This document shows, one piece after another, positions 19,005-27,806 of a stretch of 64,000 bases of DNA. The position numbers and the translations under genes were made by a program. Under the pieces are notes generated by a model that saw only the letters and a list, made by a program, of their open reading frames with translations, made no database searches and was not told the origin of the DNA. Source of the stretch: an uncultured Clostridia bacterium (GTDB taxonomy: Bacteria; Bacillota; Clostridia; Christensenellales; UBA1242); contig CANBBP010000002.1 in the NCBI GenBank assembly GCA_947366895.1, positions 1 through 64,000 on the forward strand. The letters run 5' to 3'. Each line of letters opens with the position of its first letter. Position 1 is the first letter of the stretch.

Positions 19005-19078
19005 TTTAAGATTAGAATTAAATGGCTAAAAAGTCAAATAATTAGTAAAAGTTTAGTTAATTATTTAAAAAATTAACT

Positions 19079-19107
19079 TTGATTAAAGCAAGGTATTATG
19101 TTATAAT
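19079..19107 (+). promoter_or_regulatory. Promoter of fhs
   Basis: TTGATT (19079-19084), a 17-base spacer and TATAAT (19102-19107), 29 bases upstream of the fhs start codon. Confidence 0.65.
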
Positions 19108-19135
19108 TTAATTATAAAAAAGAGGGAGTATGGGG

Positions 19136-20788
19136 ATGACAGATGTTGAAATTGCAAATAGTGTAAAACCTAAACACATTGTAGAAGTAGCAAAAACTTT
19201 AGGTATTAATGAAGATAATTTAGAACTATATGGTAAGTATAAAGCAAAGATAAATAATATTAATTTTAATCCTAAAGGTAAACTAATCTTAGTTACAGCT
19301 ATAAATCCAACCAGTGCAGGTGAAGGAAAGACAACTGTTTCGATAGGGCTTGCTGATGGGTTAAAAGAGATAAATAAAAAGGTTTGTCTTGCTTTGAGAG
19401 AGGCTTCTTTAGGTCCAGTATTTGGTGTTAAAGGTGGAGCAACTGGAGGCGGATATAGTCAAGTTATTCCTATGGAAGATATTAATCTTCATTTTACAGG
19501 TGATTTTCATGCTATAACAAGTGCCAATAATTTGTTATGTTCTTTTATAGATAATCATATTTTTCAGGGAAATGAACTTAATATAAATCCTGAAAAAATA
19601 GTATTTAATAGGTGCCTTGATTTAAATGATAGAGCTTTAAGACAAGTAGAGGTTGCTATAGGAGATAAAAATGGTGTGCAAAGAAAAGACCGTTTTAACA
19701 TAACAGCCTCTAGCGAAATTATGTCTATACTTTGTTTAAGTTTAAATTTAGAAGATTTAAAAAATAGGTTGGGAAATATTCTAGTTGCTTTTGATATGCA
19801 AAATAATCCTATTTTTGCAAAGGACTTGAAAGTTAACGAAGCTATGGCAATTTTATTAAAAGATGCCATAAAACCTAATTTAGTTCAAACCTTAGCAGGT
19901 ACTCCTGCTATACTTCATGGAGGACCTTTTGCAAATATTGCACATGGTTGCAATTCAATTATTGCAACTAAACTAGCATTAACTTATGCAGACTACGTTG
20001 TTACGGAAGCTGGCTTTGGTGCCGACCTTGGTGCTGAAAAATTTTTAGATACTAAATGTAGAGTTGCAGGAATAAAACCTAATGCTGTATGTATTGTAGC
20101 AACTATTAAAGCACTAAAACTTCATGGCGGTGCAGAAAAAGATACTTTGCAAGAAGAAAACATTGAATTATTAATTAGGGGCATACCAAACTTAATAAAG
20201 CATATAGAAAACATTAAAAATGTTTATGATTTACCTGTTATGGTTGCAATTAATAGATACACAACTGATACAGATAAAGAAATAGATATTGTAAAGGATG
20301 AAGTTAAAAAATTAGGTGTTAAAGTTCAGACCTGTGATGTTTGGGGGAAAGGTGGGAAAGGAGCCATAGATTTAGCACAAGATATTATAGAACTATGTGA
20401 AAGTGATAATAGTAAATTTAATTTTTGTTATGATGAAAAGGATACCATTAATAATAAAATTAATGCTATAGCAACCAAAATATACGGAGCAAGTGGTGTT
20501 ATTTTTACTGGAAAAGCTTTGAAAGACATTAATGATATAGAAAACTTAGGTTTTGATAAATTACCTATAATTATTGCAAAAACTCAATATTCTTTAAGTG
20601 ATAATGCTAAATTATTGGGTAGACCACAAAATTTTGAAATAACAATAAAAGAACTCCAATTAAGAAATGGAGCTAAATTTATTGTTGCTATTGCAGGAAA
20701 CATGCTTTTAATGCCAGGATTACCTAAAACCCCAGCTGGTGCAAAAATGACTATTGATTGTAATTATAAAATTGAAGGATTGTTTTAA
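19136..20788 (+). CDS. fhs: Formate-tetrahydrofolate ligase
   Basis: ATP-dependent ligation of formate to THF, feeding one-carbon units to purine synthesis and, in some anaerobes, acetogenesis. The P-loop PTSAGEGKTTVSIGLADGL, REASLGPVFGVKGGATGGGY, and TEAGFGADLGAEKFLD are diagnostic. The length of 550 is normal. I place the start at 19136 because GGGAG lies 7 bases upstream; an ATG at 19130 abuts the ribosome site. It has its own promoter and is divergent from the glm cluster. No folD or other C1 genes are visible nearby. Confidence 0.95.
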   Translation: MTDVEIANSVKPKHIVEVAKTLGINEDNLELYGKYKAKINNINFNPKGKLILVTAINPTSAGEGKTTVSIGLADGLKEINKKVCLALREASLGPVFGVKGGATGGGYSQVIPMEDINLHFTGDFHAITSANNLLCSFIDNHIFQGNELNINPEKIVFNRCLDLNDRALRQVEVAIGDKNGVQRKDRFNITASSEIMSILCLSLNLEDLKNRLGNILVAFDMQNNPIFAKDLKVNEAMAILLKDAIKPNLVQTLAGTPAILHGGPFANIAHGCNSIIATKLALTYADYVVTEAGFGADLGAEKFLDTKCRVAGIKPNAVCIVATIKALKLHGGAEKDTLQEENIELLIRGIPNLIKHIENIKNVYDLPVMVAINRYTTDTDKEIDIVKDEVKKLGVKVQTCDVWGKGGKGAIDLAQDIIELCESDNSKFNFCYDEKDTINNKINAIATKIYGASGVIFTGKALKDINDIENLGFDKLPIIIAKTQYSLSDNAKLLGRPQNFEITIKELQLRNGAKFIVAIAGNMLLMPGLPKTPAGAKMTIDCNYKIEGLF

Positions 20789-20810
20789 TAATAATCTTTT
20801 AAAGCTAATT

Positions 20811-20912
20811 TTATAAATCATCTGCATCTTGTATTGGTTTTTCAAATTCGTTTTCACAAGTTCCTGTATAAGAACCTTGTGGGTCTGTTTTACTTTTAAA
20901 ATTTTTATTCAT
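20811..20912 (-). CDS. Tiny conserved-looking protein (33 aa)
   Basis: Short open frame encoding 33 residues with the compact motif TDPQGSYTGT, then FEKPIQDADDL at the C-terminus. This DPxGSYTG / PxQDADDL pattern resembles very small Bacillota proteins of unknown function, an impression from memory that needs a search. No clear ribosome-binding site is visible. It lies on the same strand as, and downstream of, the zinc-ribbon gene, but a terminator-like hairpin separates them. There is no signal peptide or membrane segment. Confidence 0.5.
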   Translation of the reverse strand: MNKNFKSKTDPQGSYTGTCENEFEKPIQDADDL

Positions 20913-21023
20913 ATAAATAGTATGTATAGTTATAAAAATATTATTCTTTATGTTTAAACATTTAATTAACTATTTTAGTTAATGCAATGAAAGACATCTT
21001 TAAATAAATTATTTTGACTAATA

Positions 21024-21053
21024 AAAATAGACAATCTTAAAATTGTCTATTTT
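21024..21053. terminator. Terminator between two small minus-strand genes
   Basis: Perfect 12-base stem AAAATAGACAAT / ATTGTCTATTTT with a 6-base loop, T-rich on both strands. It should end the zinc-ribbon transcript and could also act for plus-strand readthrough. Confidence 0.8.
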
Positions 21054-21091
21054 TTAAAACTTTTTTGCAAATAAATAAACTCATTAAATAA

Positions 21092-21268
21092 TTAGTTATT
21101 AGAGTTTTGATTATTTTGTGCATTTCTTCTTTCTTTATTTGCTCTTCTGCATTCTGCACAACGAACAGGTTCATTAGTAAAACCTTTTTCTTTGTAGAAT
21201 TCTTGTTCGCCTTCAGTAAAAACAAACTCTTTTCCACAATCTTTGCAAACTATTGTTTTATCAGCCAT
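21092..21268 (-). CDS. Small zinc-ribbon domain protein (58 aa)
   Basis: The product has two zinc-binding knuckles, C8-x2-C11 (VCKDCGKEF) and C37-x2-C40 (RCAECRRANK), separated by FTEGEQEFYKEKGF. This layout matches the probable zinc-ribbon family often found as short Bacillota proteins. It ends in an Asn/Gln-rich tail. A near-perfect AGGAGG sits 8 bases before the ATG, so the gene is real despite its size. Function is unknown; nucleic-acid or ribosome association is plausible for zinc ribbons but not shown here. Confidence 0.85.
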   Translation of the reverse strand: MADKTIVCKDCGKEFVFTEGEQEFYKEKGFTNEPVRCAECRRANKERRNAQNNQNSNN

Positions 21269-21623
21269 ACTATATCCTCCTTTATAAATTCTAATTAAAA
21301 AAAGGCAATTTAGTATTTTTGATAAATGGAATATTTTATAATAGGTAAAGTGCTTTTTTCTAAATTATGTGATTATTTTACATTATATTAAAAAAAAAGT
21401 AAATAAAAATTATTAATTTATTATTTTTTAAATACTTTTAATATTTTTAGATTTTTTTTAATATCTATTTTATTTTTTTATATATTAAATTTAAAACATT
21501 TGAAGAATGATTGTTATTGACTTAAAATTGTGTTAAACTTACTAAAATATAAAAATAGATTTTAAATTTTAATATTTTTTTTATTAATTTACGTTTTAGA
21601 AAAAAGTTAGGAGATTATAGGAA
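21269..21623. other. Divergent intergenic region
   Basis: AT-rich region between the zinc-ribbon gene (minus) and the DegV gene (plus). A weak plus-strand promoter candidate is TTGACT (21517-21522), 17 bases, TACTAA (21540-21545), which would leave a leader of about 70 bases. Nothing else is recognisable. Confidence 0.4.
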
Positions 21624-22514
21624 ATGAGGAATTTTGAAGTATCAAGTGATAGTACTTGTGATTTATATTTTGATGAAATTAAAAATTTAGAGGTTTATGT
21701 TGCTCCTTTAGTTTATACAATTTCTAAAGATGATGAATTAGTTGAAGAAGTTGATAATTATAAAGATATTAGTCAATATGAAGATTTCTATAATAAATTA
21801 AAAAATGGTTATCTTGCAAAAACATCTATATTAAATGTTCAAGCCCATGTAGATTTATTTACCGAAATGGCAAAAAAAGGAATTAAAAAAGCAATTCATA
21901 TTTCACAGGGGTATGGGTTAAGTCCAACAGTAGATAATGCTAATAGTGCTATTGATATTGTTAAGAAGGATTATCCTGATATTGATTATATAGCCTTAGA
22001 GGCTTGTAGTACTACAGCTGGGGAAGGTATGCTTGTAAAGAGTGCTGTTAAAATGCGAGATAATGGTAAAACTCTTGAGGAAACTGTAGACACTCTAAAT
22101 AAGATAAAGCATAATTTACAACATTTTATATTAGTAAATGATTTAAAGTTTCTTGCACGTGGAGGTAGAATAAGCCAAGCTTCAGCAAACATAGGCTCCT
22201 TTTTGCAGGTTAAACCTATTATAGAATTTAACAAAGAAGGTAAACTTCAAATAGTTAGAAAAGAAATTGGTGCTAATAAAGCCTTTAATTCTATTGTTAA
22301 TGATTTTTCTAAATTCACATTAAATAAAGAATTTCCATTTATAAGTATTGTTCATACAGGAAATTTAGAGGGTGCAAAAAAATTACAAAAAGCATTTTTA
22401 GATAAATATAATATTGAACCCGAAATTCGTATTATGGGCCCTATTATTGGGGCTCATGTTGGACCTAGTGCTGTTGCTTATTGTTTTGTAAGTAATGAGG
22501 ATAGACCTTATTAA
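21624..22514 (+). CDS. DegV family fatty-acid-binding protein (FakB-like)
   Basis: Binds a fatty acid and presents it to a FakA-type kinase for incorporation into phospholipid. SSDSTCDLYFDEI at the N-terminus, then KTSILN and HISQGYGLSPT, follow the DegV pattern, and VNDLKFLARGGRIS is the family's best-conserved block. The C-terminus GPIIGAHVGPSAVAYCF fits. The length of 296 is typical. Ligand preference cannot be predicted. No fakA is visible in the window. The gene appears monocistronic. Confidence 0.9.
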   Translation: MRNFEVSSDSTCDLYFDEIKNLEVYVAPLVYTISKDDELVEEVDNYKDISQYEDFYNKLKNGYLAKTSILNVQAHVDLFTEMAKKGIKKAIHISQGYGLSPTVDNANSAIDIVKKDYPDIDYIALEACSTTAGEGMLVKSAVKMRDNGKTLEETVDTLNKIKHNLQHFILVNDLKFLARGGRISQASANIGSFLQVKPIIEFNKEGKLQIVRKEIGANKAFNSIVNDFSKFTLNKEFPFISIVHTGNLEGAKKLQKAFLDKYNIEPEIRIMGPIIGAHVGPSAVAYCFVSNEDRPY

Positions 22515-22631
22515 TATTTAATTTGTTTTTAAATTATAAAAAATAGACTTTATTAAGTTTGTATTAAAGTTAATTTAAAATTAGTCTATTATATTATTGA
22601 TTATTATTTTATTTGTACTAGAGGATATAAA

Positions 22632-23513
22632 ATGATATGTAACATTTGCCCTAGAAAGTGTAATATTGATATTGACAAATATAAAGGTCTTTGTGGAAAG
22701 TTAGGCGGAAAAATTCGTATTGCAAAAATAATGAGGCATGAGTGGGAAGAACCTATTATTAGTGGTAAAAGAGGTTGTGGGGCAATTTTTTTTTCACATT
22801 GTAATTTAAAATGTTGTTATTGTCAAAATTATCAAATTTCTCACTTAGGAGGTGGGAGAGATTTTTCGTGCAATGAATTAGCTGAAATATTTAAAAAATT
22901 AGAGCAAAGTGATGTAGAAAATATTAATCTTGTTACACCTACTCATTATAGCAATGAAATTTTAACTGCGTTAAAAATATATAAACCAAATTTACCCATT
23001 GTGTGGAATACTAGTGGATATGATGATAGCGAGACTTTAAAAAAATTAAGTGATTATGTAGATATATTTTTATTTGATTTTAAATATTTTGATAGTGAAA
23101 AGTCAAAACTATATTCGAAGGCTTCTGATTATTTTTCAGTTTGCTTAGAAGCCATAAAAACTGCAAGAAGATTAATACCAGAAGATAAAATAGAAAATGG
23201 AGTAATGAAAAAAGGAATTATTATAAGACATCTTGTTTTACCTAATATGTATAATGATAGTATAAAAATTTTTGATGAAATTTTTAATCAATTTGGAAAC
23301 CAAATTTTTATTAGTGTTATGAGTCAATTTGTGCCATTTTATAAAGCTTGTGATTATCTAGAACTCAACACAAAATTAAAACCGCTTGAATATAAAAAAG
23401 TGGTTAGTCATATTAAAAAAATGGGTTTTAAAAATGGTTTTTTACAAGATATAGATAGTGCATCTTGTAAATATACTCCAAATTTTAATGATGATAATTT
23501 CTATGAAATTTAG
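22632..23513 (+). CDS. Radical SAM protein, PflX-like
   Basis: Radical S-adenosylmethionine enzyme of the group annotated as PflX or PFL-activase-like. The 4Fe-4S motif C57-x3-C61-x2-C64 lies in HCNLKCCYCQNYQI. Four extra N-terminal cysteines (C3, C6, C10, C21) suggest an additional metal site, as is usual for this group. VTPTHY and WNTSGYDD follow the radical SAM barrel pattern. The physiological target is not known. The window's NrdD has its own activase at 31716, so this is not simply NrdG. Confidence 0.82.
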   Translation: MICNICPRKCNIDIDKYKGLCGKLGGKIRIAKIMRHEWEEPIISGKRGCGAIFFSHCNLKCCYCQNYQISHLGGGRDFSCNELAEIFKKLEQSDVENINLVTPTHYSNEILTALKIYKPNLPIVWNTSGYDDSETLKKLSDYVDIFLFDFKYFDSEKSKLYSKASDYFSVCLEAIKTARRLIPEDKIENGVMKKGIIIRHLVLPNMYNDSIKIFDEIFNQFGNQIFISVMSQFVPFYKACDYLELNTKLKPLEYKKVVSHIKKMGFKNGFLQDIDSASCKYTPNFNDDNFYEI

Positions 23514-23606
23514 TTAAAATTGAGTTTTAAAATAAATAACATTTAATTTTATTAATTACTTATTATTTTAATTATTTAGTTAATTTGCCTAAATTTATAA
23601 TAAATA

Positions 23607-23635
23607 TTGACATATATTTGTGTGTATGTTAAAAT
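23607..23635 (+). promoter_or_regulatory. Promoter of the coiled-coil gene
   Basis: TTGACA (23607-23612), 17-base spacer, TAAAAT (23630-23635), with a leader of about 50 bases before the ATG at 23693. Confidence 0.65.
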
Positions 23636-23692
23636 TTCACTAATATAAAAGTAATGTGCAGTTGATTTGTATTTATGGGGGAAAAGTAGAAT

Positions 23693-26600
23693 ATGTTACA
23701 AACTTTTTTAAATGTTTTATGCATTATTGGTATAGTTTTTCTTGCTACATTTGTAATTGTTTTTTTATCTGATTTATTTATTTCAATTATTGATAGTACA
23801 AATGGTATATTTTTTAGAAGAGGAACTGTAAACGATAATAATTCTAGTAAGAAAAAACGCCGTGATGATGACGATGATGAGGAAGAAGATAACGGTAAAA
23901 AGAAAAGACCTGTTTTATTAAATAAGCCTCATGAGGAAGAGGAAGAAAACAGAAAAAGTAAAAATAAGAAAAAAGAACAAAGAGAACAACTCACATATAA
24001 TGAGGATAATTCTAGACAAAAAGAAGATTATGAAGATAATCAAGCAAAGACTGTTGATTATGATCAAGCAAGTAGAGAAGAGGCAATGGCTCGTCAAAAT
24101 GCAAATAGGCAAAATCTTGTAGACCAAAGACAACAACAGGCTATTGTTACCCCTCCACCACAACAACCTCAACCTCAACAAAGACAAGTTCAACCTCAAC
24201 AAGCAGTTAAACCTCAAGAACCTGAAGAAGATATTGATAAAATTATTCTTGAAGTTTCAAAACAAACTCTTGCAGAATTAAGCAAAAATCAAGATTCTTT
24301 CAAATCTCAACAAGATACTTTAAGAGCACAACAAGATGCCGCTAGGGCTCAACAAGAAGCTCAAAGAGCACAAGCTGAAAAGAATGCTCTTGCTAGAAGA
24401 CAACAAGAATATGAAAGAGAAATTGAAAATAAAAAGAAACAATATGATAGAGAAATAGAAAACAAACAACGTGCTTATGAAAGAGAAATAGATGATAAGC
24501 AAAGAGCTTATGAAAAAGAATTAGATGATAAACAAAGAGCCCATGATAGAGAAATTGCTGATAAGCAAAGAGCATACGAGAAAGAAATTGCTAATAAACA
24601 AAGAGAATATGATAGACTTTTACAAGATCAAAAAGATTTAGAAGATAGACTTGCTGAACAAGAAGGCGAATTTGATGAAAAATTATCAAGAGAACTTGAA
24701 CAAAAACAAAGAGAACTTGATAGACAATTGAATGCAAAACAAAGAGAAATTGATGATAAACAAAGAGAATTTGAAGAACAACTTGAATGTTTCCAACAAG
24801 AATATGATGAACAATTAGAAGCAAGACAAAAAGAGTATGAAGATCAATTAAATGCTCGTCAAAAAGAATATAATGCTCAGTTAGAAGCAAGACAAAAAGA
24901 ATATGATGAGCAACTTGCTAGACGTCAACAAGAATATGATGAACAACTTGCTGCAAGACAAAAAGAACTAAATGAACAATTAGAAGCAAGACAAAGAGAA
25001 TATGAAGCTCAACTTGCAAGTCGTCAAAAAGAATATAGTGAAGAACTTGAGAATAGACAAAAAGAATATGATGAAAAATTGTCTTTAAAAGAACAAGAAC
25101 TTGAAGAATTAACTAACCGTCAACAAGAATATGATGAACAATTAGCACAAAAACAACAAGAACTTGAAGAACTAGCAAATCGTCAACAGGAATTAGATGA
25201 ACAATTAGCTAATCGCCAAAAAGAGTATGATGAAGAGTTAGCCGCAAGACAAAAAGAGCATGATGAACAACTTGCACAAAAACAACAAGAATTAGAAGAA
25301 CTTGAAAATAGACAAAAAGAACTTGATGAGCAACTTGCAAATCGTCAGAGAGAATATGATGAAGAATTGGCAAATCGCCAAAAAGAATATAGCGAAGAAC
25401 TTGAGAATAGACAAAAAGAATATGATGAACAATTAGCTGCAAAGCAAAAAGAACTTGAAGAATTAGCAAATCGTCAACAAGAGTTAGATAATAGATTAGC
25501 AAGTAGTCAGAAAGAATATGATGAACAACTTGAAAATAGACAAAAAGAGTATGATGAACAACTAGCACAAAAACAAAAAGAGTTAGAAGATTTAGAAAAT
25601 CGCCAAAAAGAACTTGATGAACAATTAGCAAATCGTCAGAGAGAATATGATGAGCAATTAGCTCAAAAACAAAGAGAACTTGAAGAACTTGAAAATCGTC
25701 AACAACTTTATGAAGATAGACAAAAACAATTAAATGATTTCTTAGCTGATCGTGAAAAAGAATATGATGAACAATTAGCATTAAAACAAAGAGAGATTGA
25801 TGAAAAACAAAAAGAACTTAATGATATTCTTAATAATAGACAAAAAGATTACGATGAAAAGTTAGTTGAAAGACAAAAAGAACTTGAAGAACAACTTGCT
25901 GAAAAACAACAAGAGTTAGATGACCAATTAGAAAATAGACAAAAAGAACTTGATGAACAATTAGCAGAAAAACAAAAAGAACTTGAAGAGAAATACTATA
26001 ATAAACAAACTGATATTAATCAAAAATTAACCGCAAGACAAACTCAACTTGAAGATCAAATTGAAGCTTTACAAAATCAAATTCAATATGATAAAGATAC
26101 AATTAAACAACTTGAAATTCAACTTGCTTCTGAAACAAGACAAAAGAGTGAATTACAAAATAGAGTTAAAGTTGTTAAGGTTAGCATTTCTAAGAAAGAG
26201 GAACTTGAAAGTAGGTTAGAAGTATTAAAACAAAGATTGAAAGAAAATGAAAAAGAACTTTCTGCTAACTATCGTGAATATGCTCCTTTAAGAAGAGTTA
26301 ACATGACTCTTGAAAATGACAAGAAAAAGTTAAGAAGAAAAGAAGCTATTGTTGCAAAACAAAAAGTTGTTTTATATGGTGTTAATAATTATGTTGATAT
26401 TGATGAAGAAAAGGCTAAAAAATTATCTGAAGAATTAGACCTTCTTGAAGGTTTAAGATTATCAGTTCAACATTGTGAAGAAGTTATGATGAAGAATAAA
26501 GATAGATACCCTATACTTGAAAGAGCTAATAACTTCTTAAGCAGAAATAATAATCAACTTAAAGAAGATATTGCCGCACTTGAGGCTCAATTAAAAGAAA

Positions 26601-26734
26601 TTGAAGAACATGGAAATTATGAAAGAGTAGTATCTGTTGAGGAAACTACAAACACAAAGATTTCTGATAATACTAGCACTACAAGTTTTAACGGAAAATC
26701 AAGTAGTACTACAAGTACAAGCGGTAAAAAGTAA
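23693..26734 (+). CDS. Membrane-anchored giant hendecad coiled-coil protein
   Basis: 1013 residues, not assigned to a known family. Residues about 5-35 form one strongly hydrophobic N-terminal membrane helix. Then come alternating basic and acidic runs (about 50-100), a Gln/Pro-rich linker (about 150-180), and from about 235 to 765 an almost unbroken array of 11-residue units of the type EARQKEYDEQL. It continues with a heptad-like coil, a mixed helical segment rich in conserved-looking residues (about 850-960) and a Ser/Thr-rich tail. Hendecad periodicity favours straight or right-handed coils, so the array could be a rod tens of nanometres long. The rod is predicted cytoplasmic if the helix is a start-anchor with its positive side inside. 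It has its own promoter and terminator. Confidence 0.75.
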   Translation: MLQTFLNVLCIIGIVFLATFVIVFLSDLFISIIDSTNGIFFRRGTVNDNNSSKKKRRDDDDDEEEDNGKKKRPVLLNKPHEEEEENRKSKNKKKEQREQLTYNEDNSRQKEDYEDNQAKTVDYDQASREEAMARQNANRQNLVDQRQQQAIVTPPPQQPQPQQRQVQPQQAVKPQEPEEDIDKIILEVSKQTLAELSKNQDSFKSQQDTLRAQQDAARAQQEAQRAQAEKNALARRQQEYEREIENKKKQYDREIENKQRAYEREIDDKQRAYEKELDDKQRAHDREIADKQRAYEKEIANKQREYDRLLQDQKDLEDRLAEQEGEFDEKLSRELEQKQRELDRQLNAKQREIDDKQREFEEQLECFQQEYDEQLEARQKEYEDQLNARQKEYNAQLEARQKEYDEQLARRQQEYDEQLAARQKELNEQLEARQREYEAQLASRQKEYSEELENRQKEYDEKLSLKEQELEELTNRQQEYDEQLAQKQQELEELANRQQELDEQLANRQKEYDEELAARQKEHDEQLAQKQQELEELENRQKELDEQLANRQREYDEELANRQKEYSEELENRQKEYDEQLAAKQKELEELANRQQELDNRLASSQKEYDEQLENRQKEYDEQLAQKQKELEDLENRQKELDEQLANRQREYDEQLAQKQRELEELENRQQLYEDRQKQLNDFLADREKEYDEQLALKQREIDEKQKELNDILNNRQKDYDEKLVERQKELEEQLAEKQQELDDQLENRQKELDEQLAEKQKELEEKYYNKQTDINQKLTARQTQLEDQIEALQNQIQYDKDTIKQLEIQLASETRQKSELQNRVKVVKVSISKKEELESRLEVLKQRLKENEKELSANYREYAPLRRVNMTLENDKKKLRRKEAIVAKQKVVLYGVNNYVDIDEEKAKKLSEELDLLEGLRLSVQHCEEVMMKNKDRYPILERANNFLSRNNNQLKEDIAALEAQLKEIEEHGNYERVVSVEETTNTKISDNTSTTSFNGKSSSTTSTSGKK
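24390..25995 (+). repeat. In-frame 33-base tandem repeats
   Basis: Nearly fifty degenerate 33-base units code for the 11-residue hendecads of the protein above. Units vary in synonymous codons (CAA/CAG, CGT/AGA) and at positions 8-11, so the array is old and selected at the protein level rather than freshly amplified. Confidence 0.8.
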
Positions 26735-26745
26735 GTAAAAAATAT

Positions 26746-26784
26746 AAAAAAGATTGATATTTTTTAAGTGTCAATCTTTTTTTT
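26746..26784 (+). terminator. Terminator of the coiled-coil gene
   Basis: Stem AAAAAAGATTGA / TCAATCTTTTTT with a loop of about 13 bases and a run of Ts, 12 bases after the stop codon. Confidence 0.85.
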
Positions 26785-26884
26785 ATAAAAATAATTGAAA
26801 AAAATTTTTATGCGTGTTATCATACTTTAATAAAAACGAATAAGATACTTAAACTAAGTTTAAAATATCAGAGAGTAGAGATGT

Positions 26885-27763
26885 ATGAATATGGGGTTTT
26901 TTAAACAAAAGAATGTGTTGCCTGAACAAAATAAAAGTGTTAAAGTTGGCCTTGCTTTAGGTGGAGGGTCAAGTAGGGGAATTGCTCACATAGGAGCAAT
27001 TAGGGCATTTGAAGAAAATAATATAAAATTTGATTTTATAGCAGGTACTAGTGCAGGTTCATTAGTTGGTGCTTTATATGCAAGTGGTAGAACTGCAAAT
27101 GAAATGCTTAAAATTGTTAAATCGGTAAGGTTAAAAGATATTAAAACTGGTAAATTTTTTATGCCCTCTAAAACTGATGGTATTCAGGAACTAATTAAAG
27201 AAGTTATGGGAGAAAATGCTAGAGTTGAAAATCTTAAAAAGCCTTTTGCTGCTATTGCTGTTGATTTAATTTCTGGAAATGAAGTTATAATTACTAAGGG
27301 TGAGTTATCAAAAGCATGTGCAGGTAGTTGTGCTATTCCAGGTGTTTTTGTTCCTGTTGAATTTGGTACTATGCATTTAATAGATGGTGGCTTGCAAAAT
27401 AATATTCCTTCTGATGTTCCTAGATATTTTGGTTGTGATTATGTTATTGCAATTGATGTTAATTCAACTCGTGGTGGTGGCACTACTTCAATAAAAGTTT
27501 TAGATGTATTAAAAGCAACAATAGGTATTATGGGTAAAAGTAATTGCATCAAGGGATATTCTGATGCAGACATTGTTATTCAACCTAAAATGGCTAAATA
27601 TAGTGCTAAAAAGTTAGATGAGATAGATGAAATGTATGCAGAAGGTTACAAAGCTGCTTTAGAAAAAATTCCTGCAATTTTAGAGATCATATCTAAAAAG
27701 CCCAAATCTGCTTATAGAAAAAAATATAAAGATAGAGAAAACCGTAAACCACTTATAATTTAA
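26885..27763 (+). CDS. Patatin-like phospholipase
   Basis: Serine acyl hydrolase of the patatin family (bacterial RssA-like, 292 residues). The glycine-rich oxyanion loop GGGSSRG (26-32), the nucleophile elbow GTSAGS with Ser56, and the dyad Asp167 in LIDGGLQNN are all present, so it should be catalytically competent. There is no signal peptide, so it acts inside the cell or on the inner membrane face. Candidate substrates are membrane phospholipids or lysophospholipids. The start at 26885 follows a GAGAG element; an ATG two codons later is also possible. It lies 43 bases before the ComEC-like gene. Confidence 0.88.
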   Translation: MNMGFFKQKNVLPEQNKSVKVGLALGGGSSRGIAHIGAIRAFEENNIKFDFIAGTSAGSLVGALYASGRTANEMLKIVKSVRLKDIKTGKFFMPSKTDGIQELIKEVMGENARVENLKKPFAAIAVDLISGNEVIITKGELSKACAGSCAIPGVFVPVEFGTMHLIDGGLQNNIPSDVPRYFGCDYVIAIDVNSTRGGGTTSIKVLDVLKATIGIMGKSNCIKGYSDADIVIQPKMAKYSAKKLDEIDEMYAEGYKAALEKIPAILEIISKKPKSAYRKKYKDRENRKPLII

Positions 27764-27806
27764 AAGTTATCAAATGGTGCATAGTTTTTAAATTAAAAGA
27801 AAAGAA

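Noticed and set aside
24591..25781. Two long minus-strand open frames (24591-24890 and 25209-25781)
   Set aside because: They are antisense to the hendecad repeats. The repetitive CAA/GAA codons give no stops on the opposite strand, and the predicted Leu/Val/His-rich products have no start context.
24390..25995. Regular 33-base repeat array considered as CRISPR-like or minisatellite
   Set aside because: There are no spacers, all units are in frame and codon-varied, and the array encodes a continuous coiled coil.
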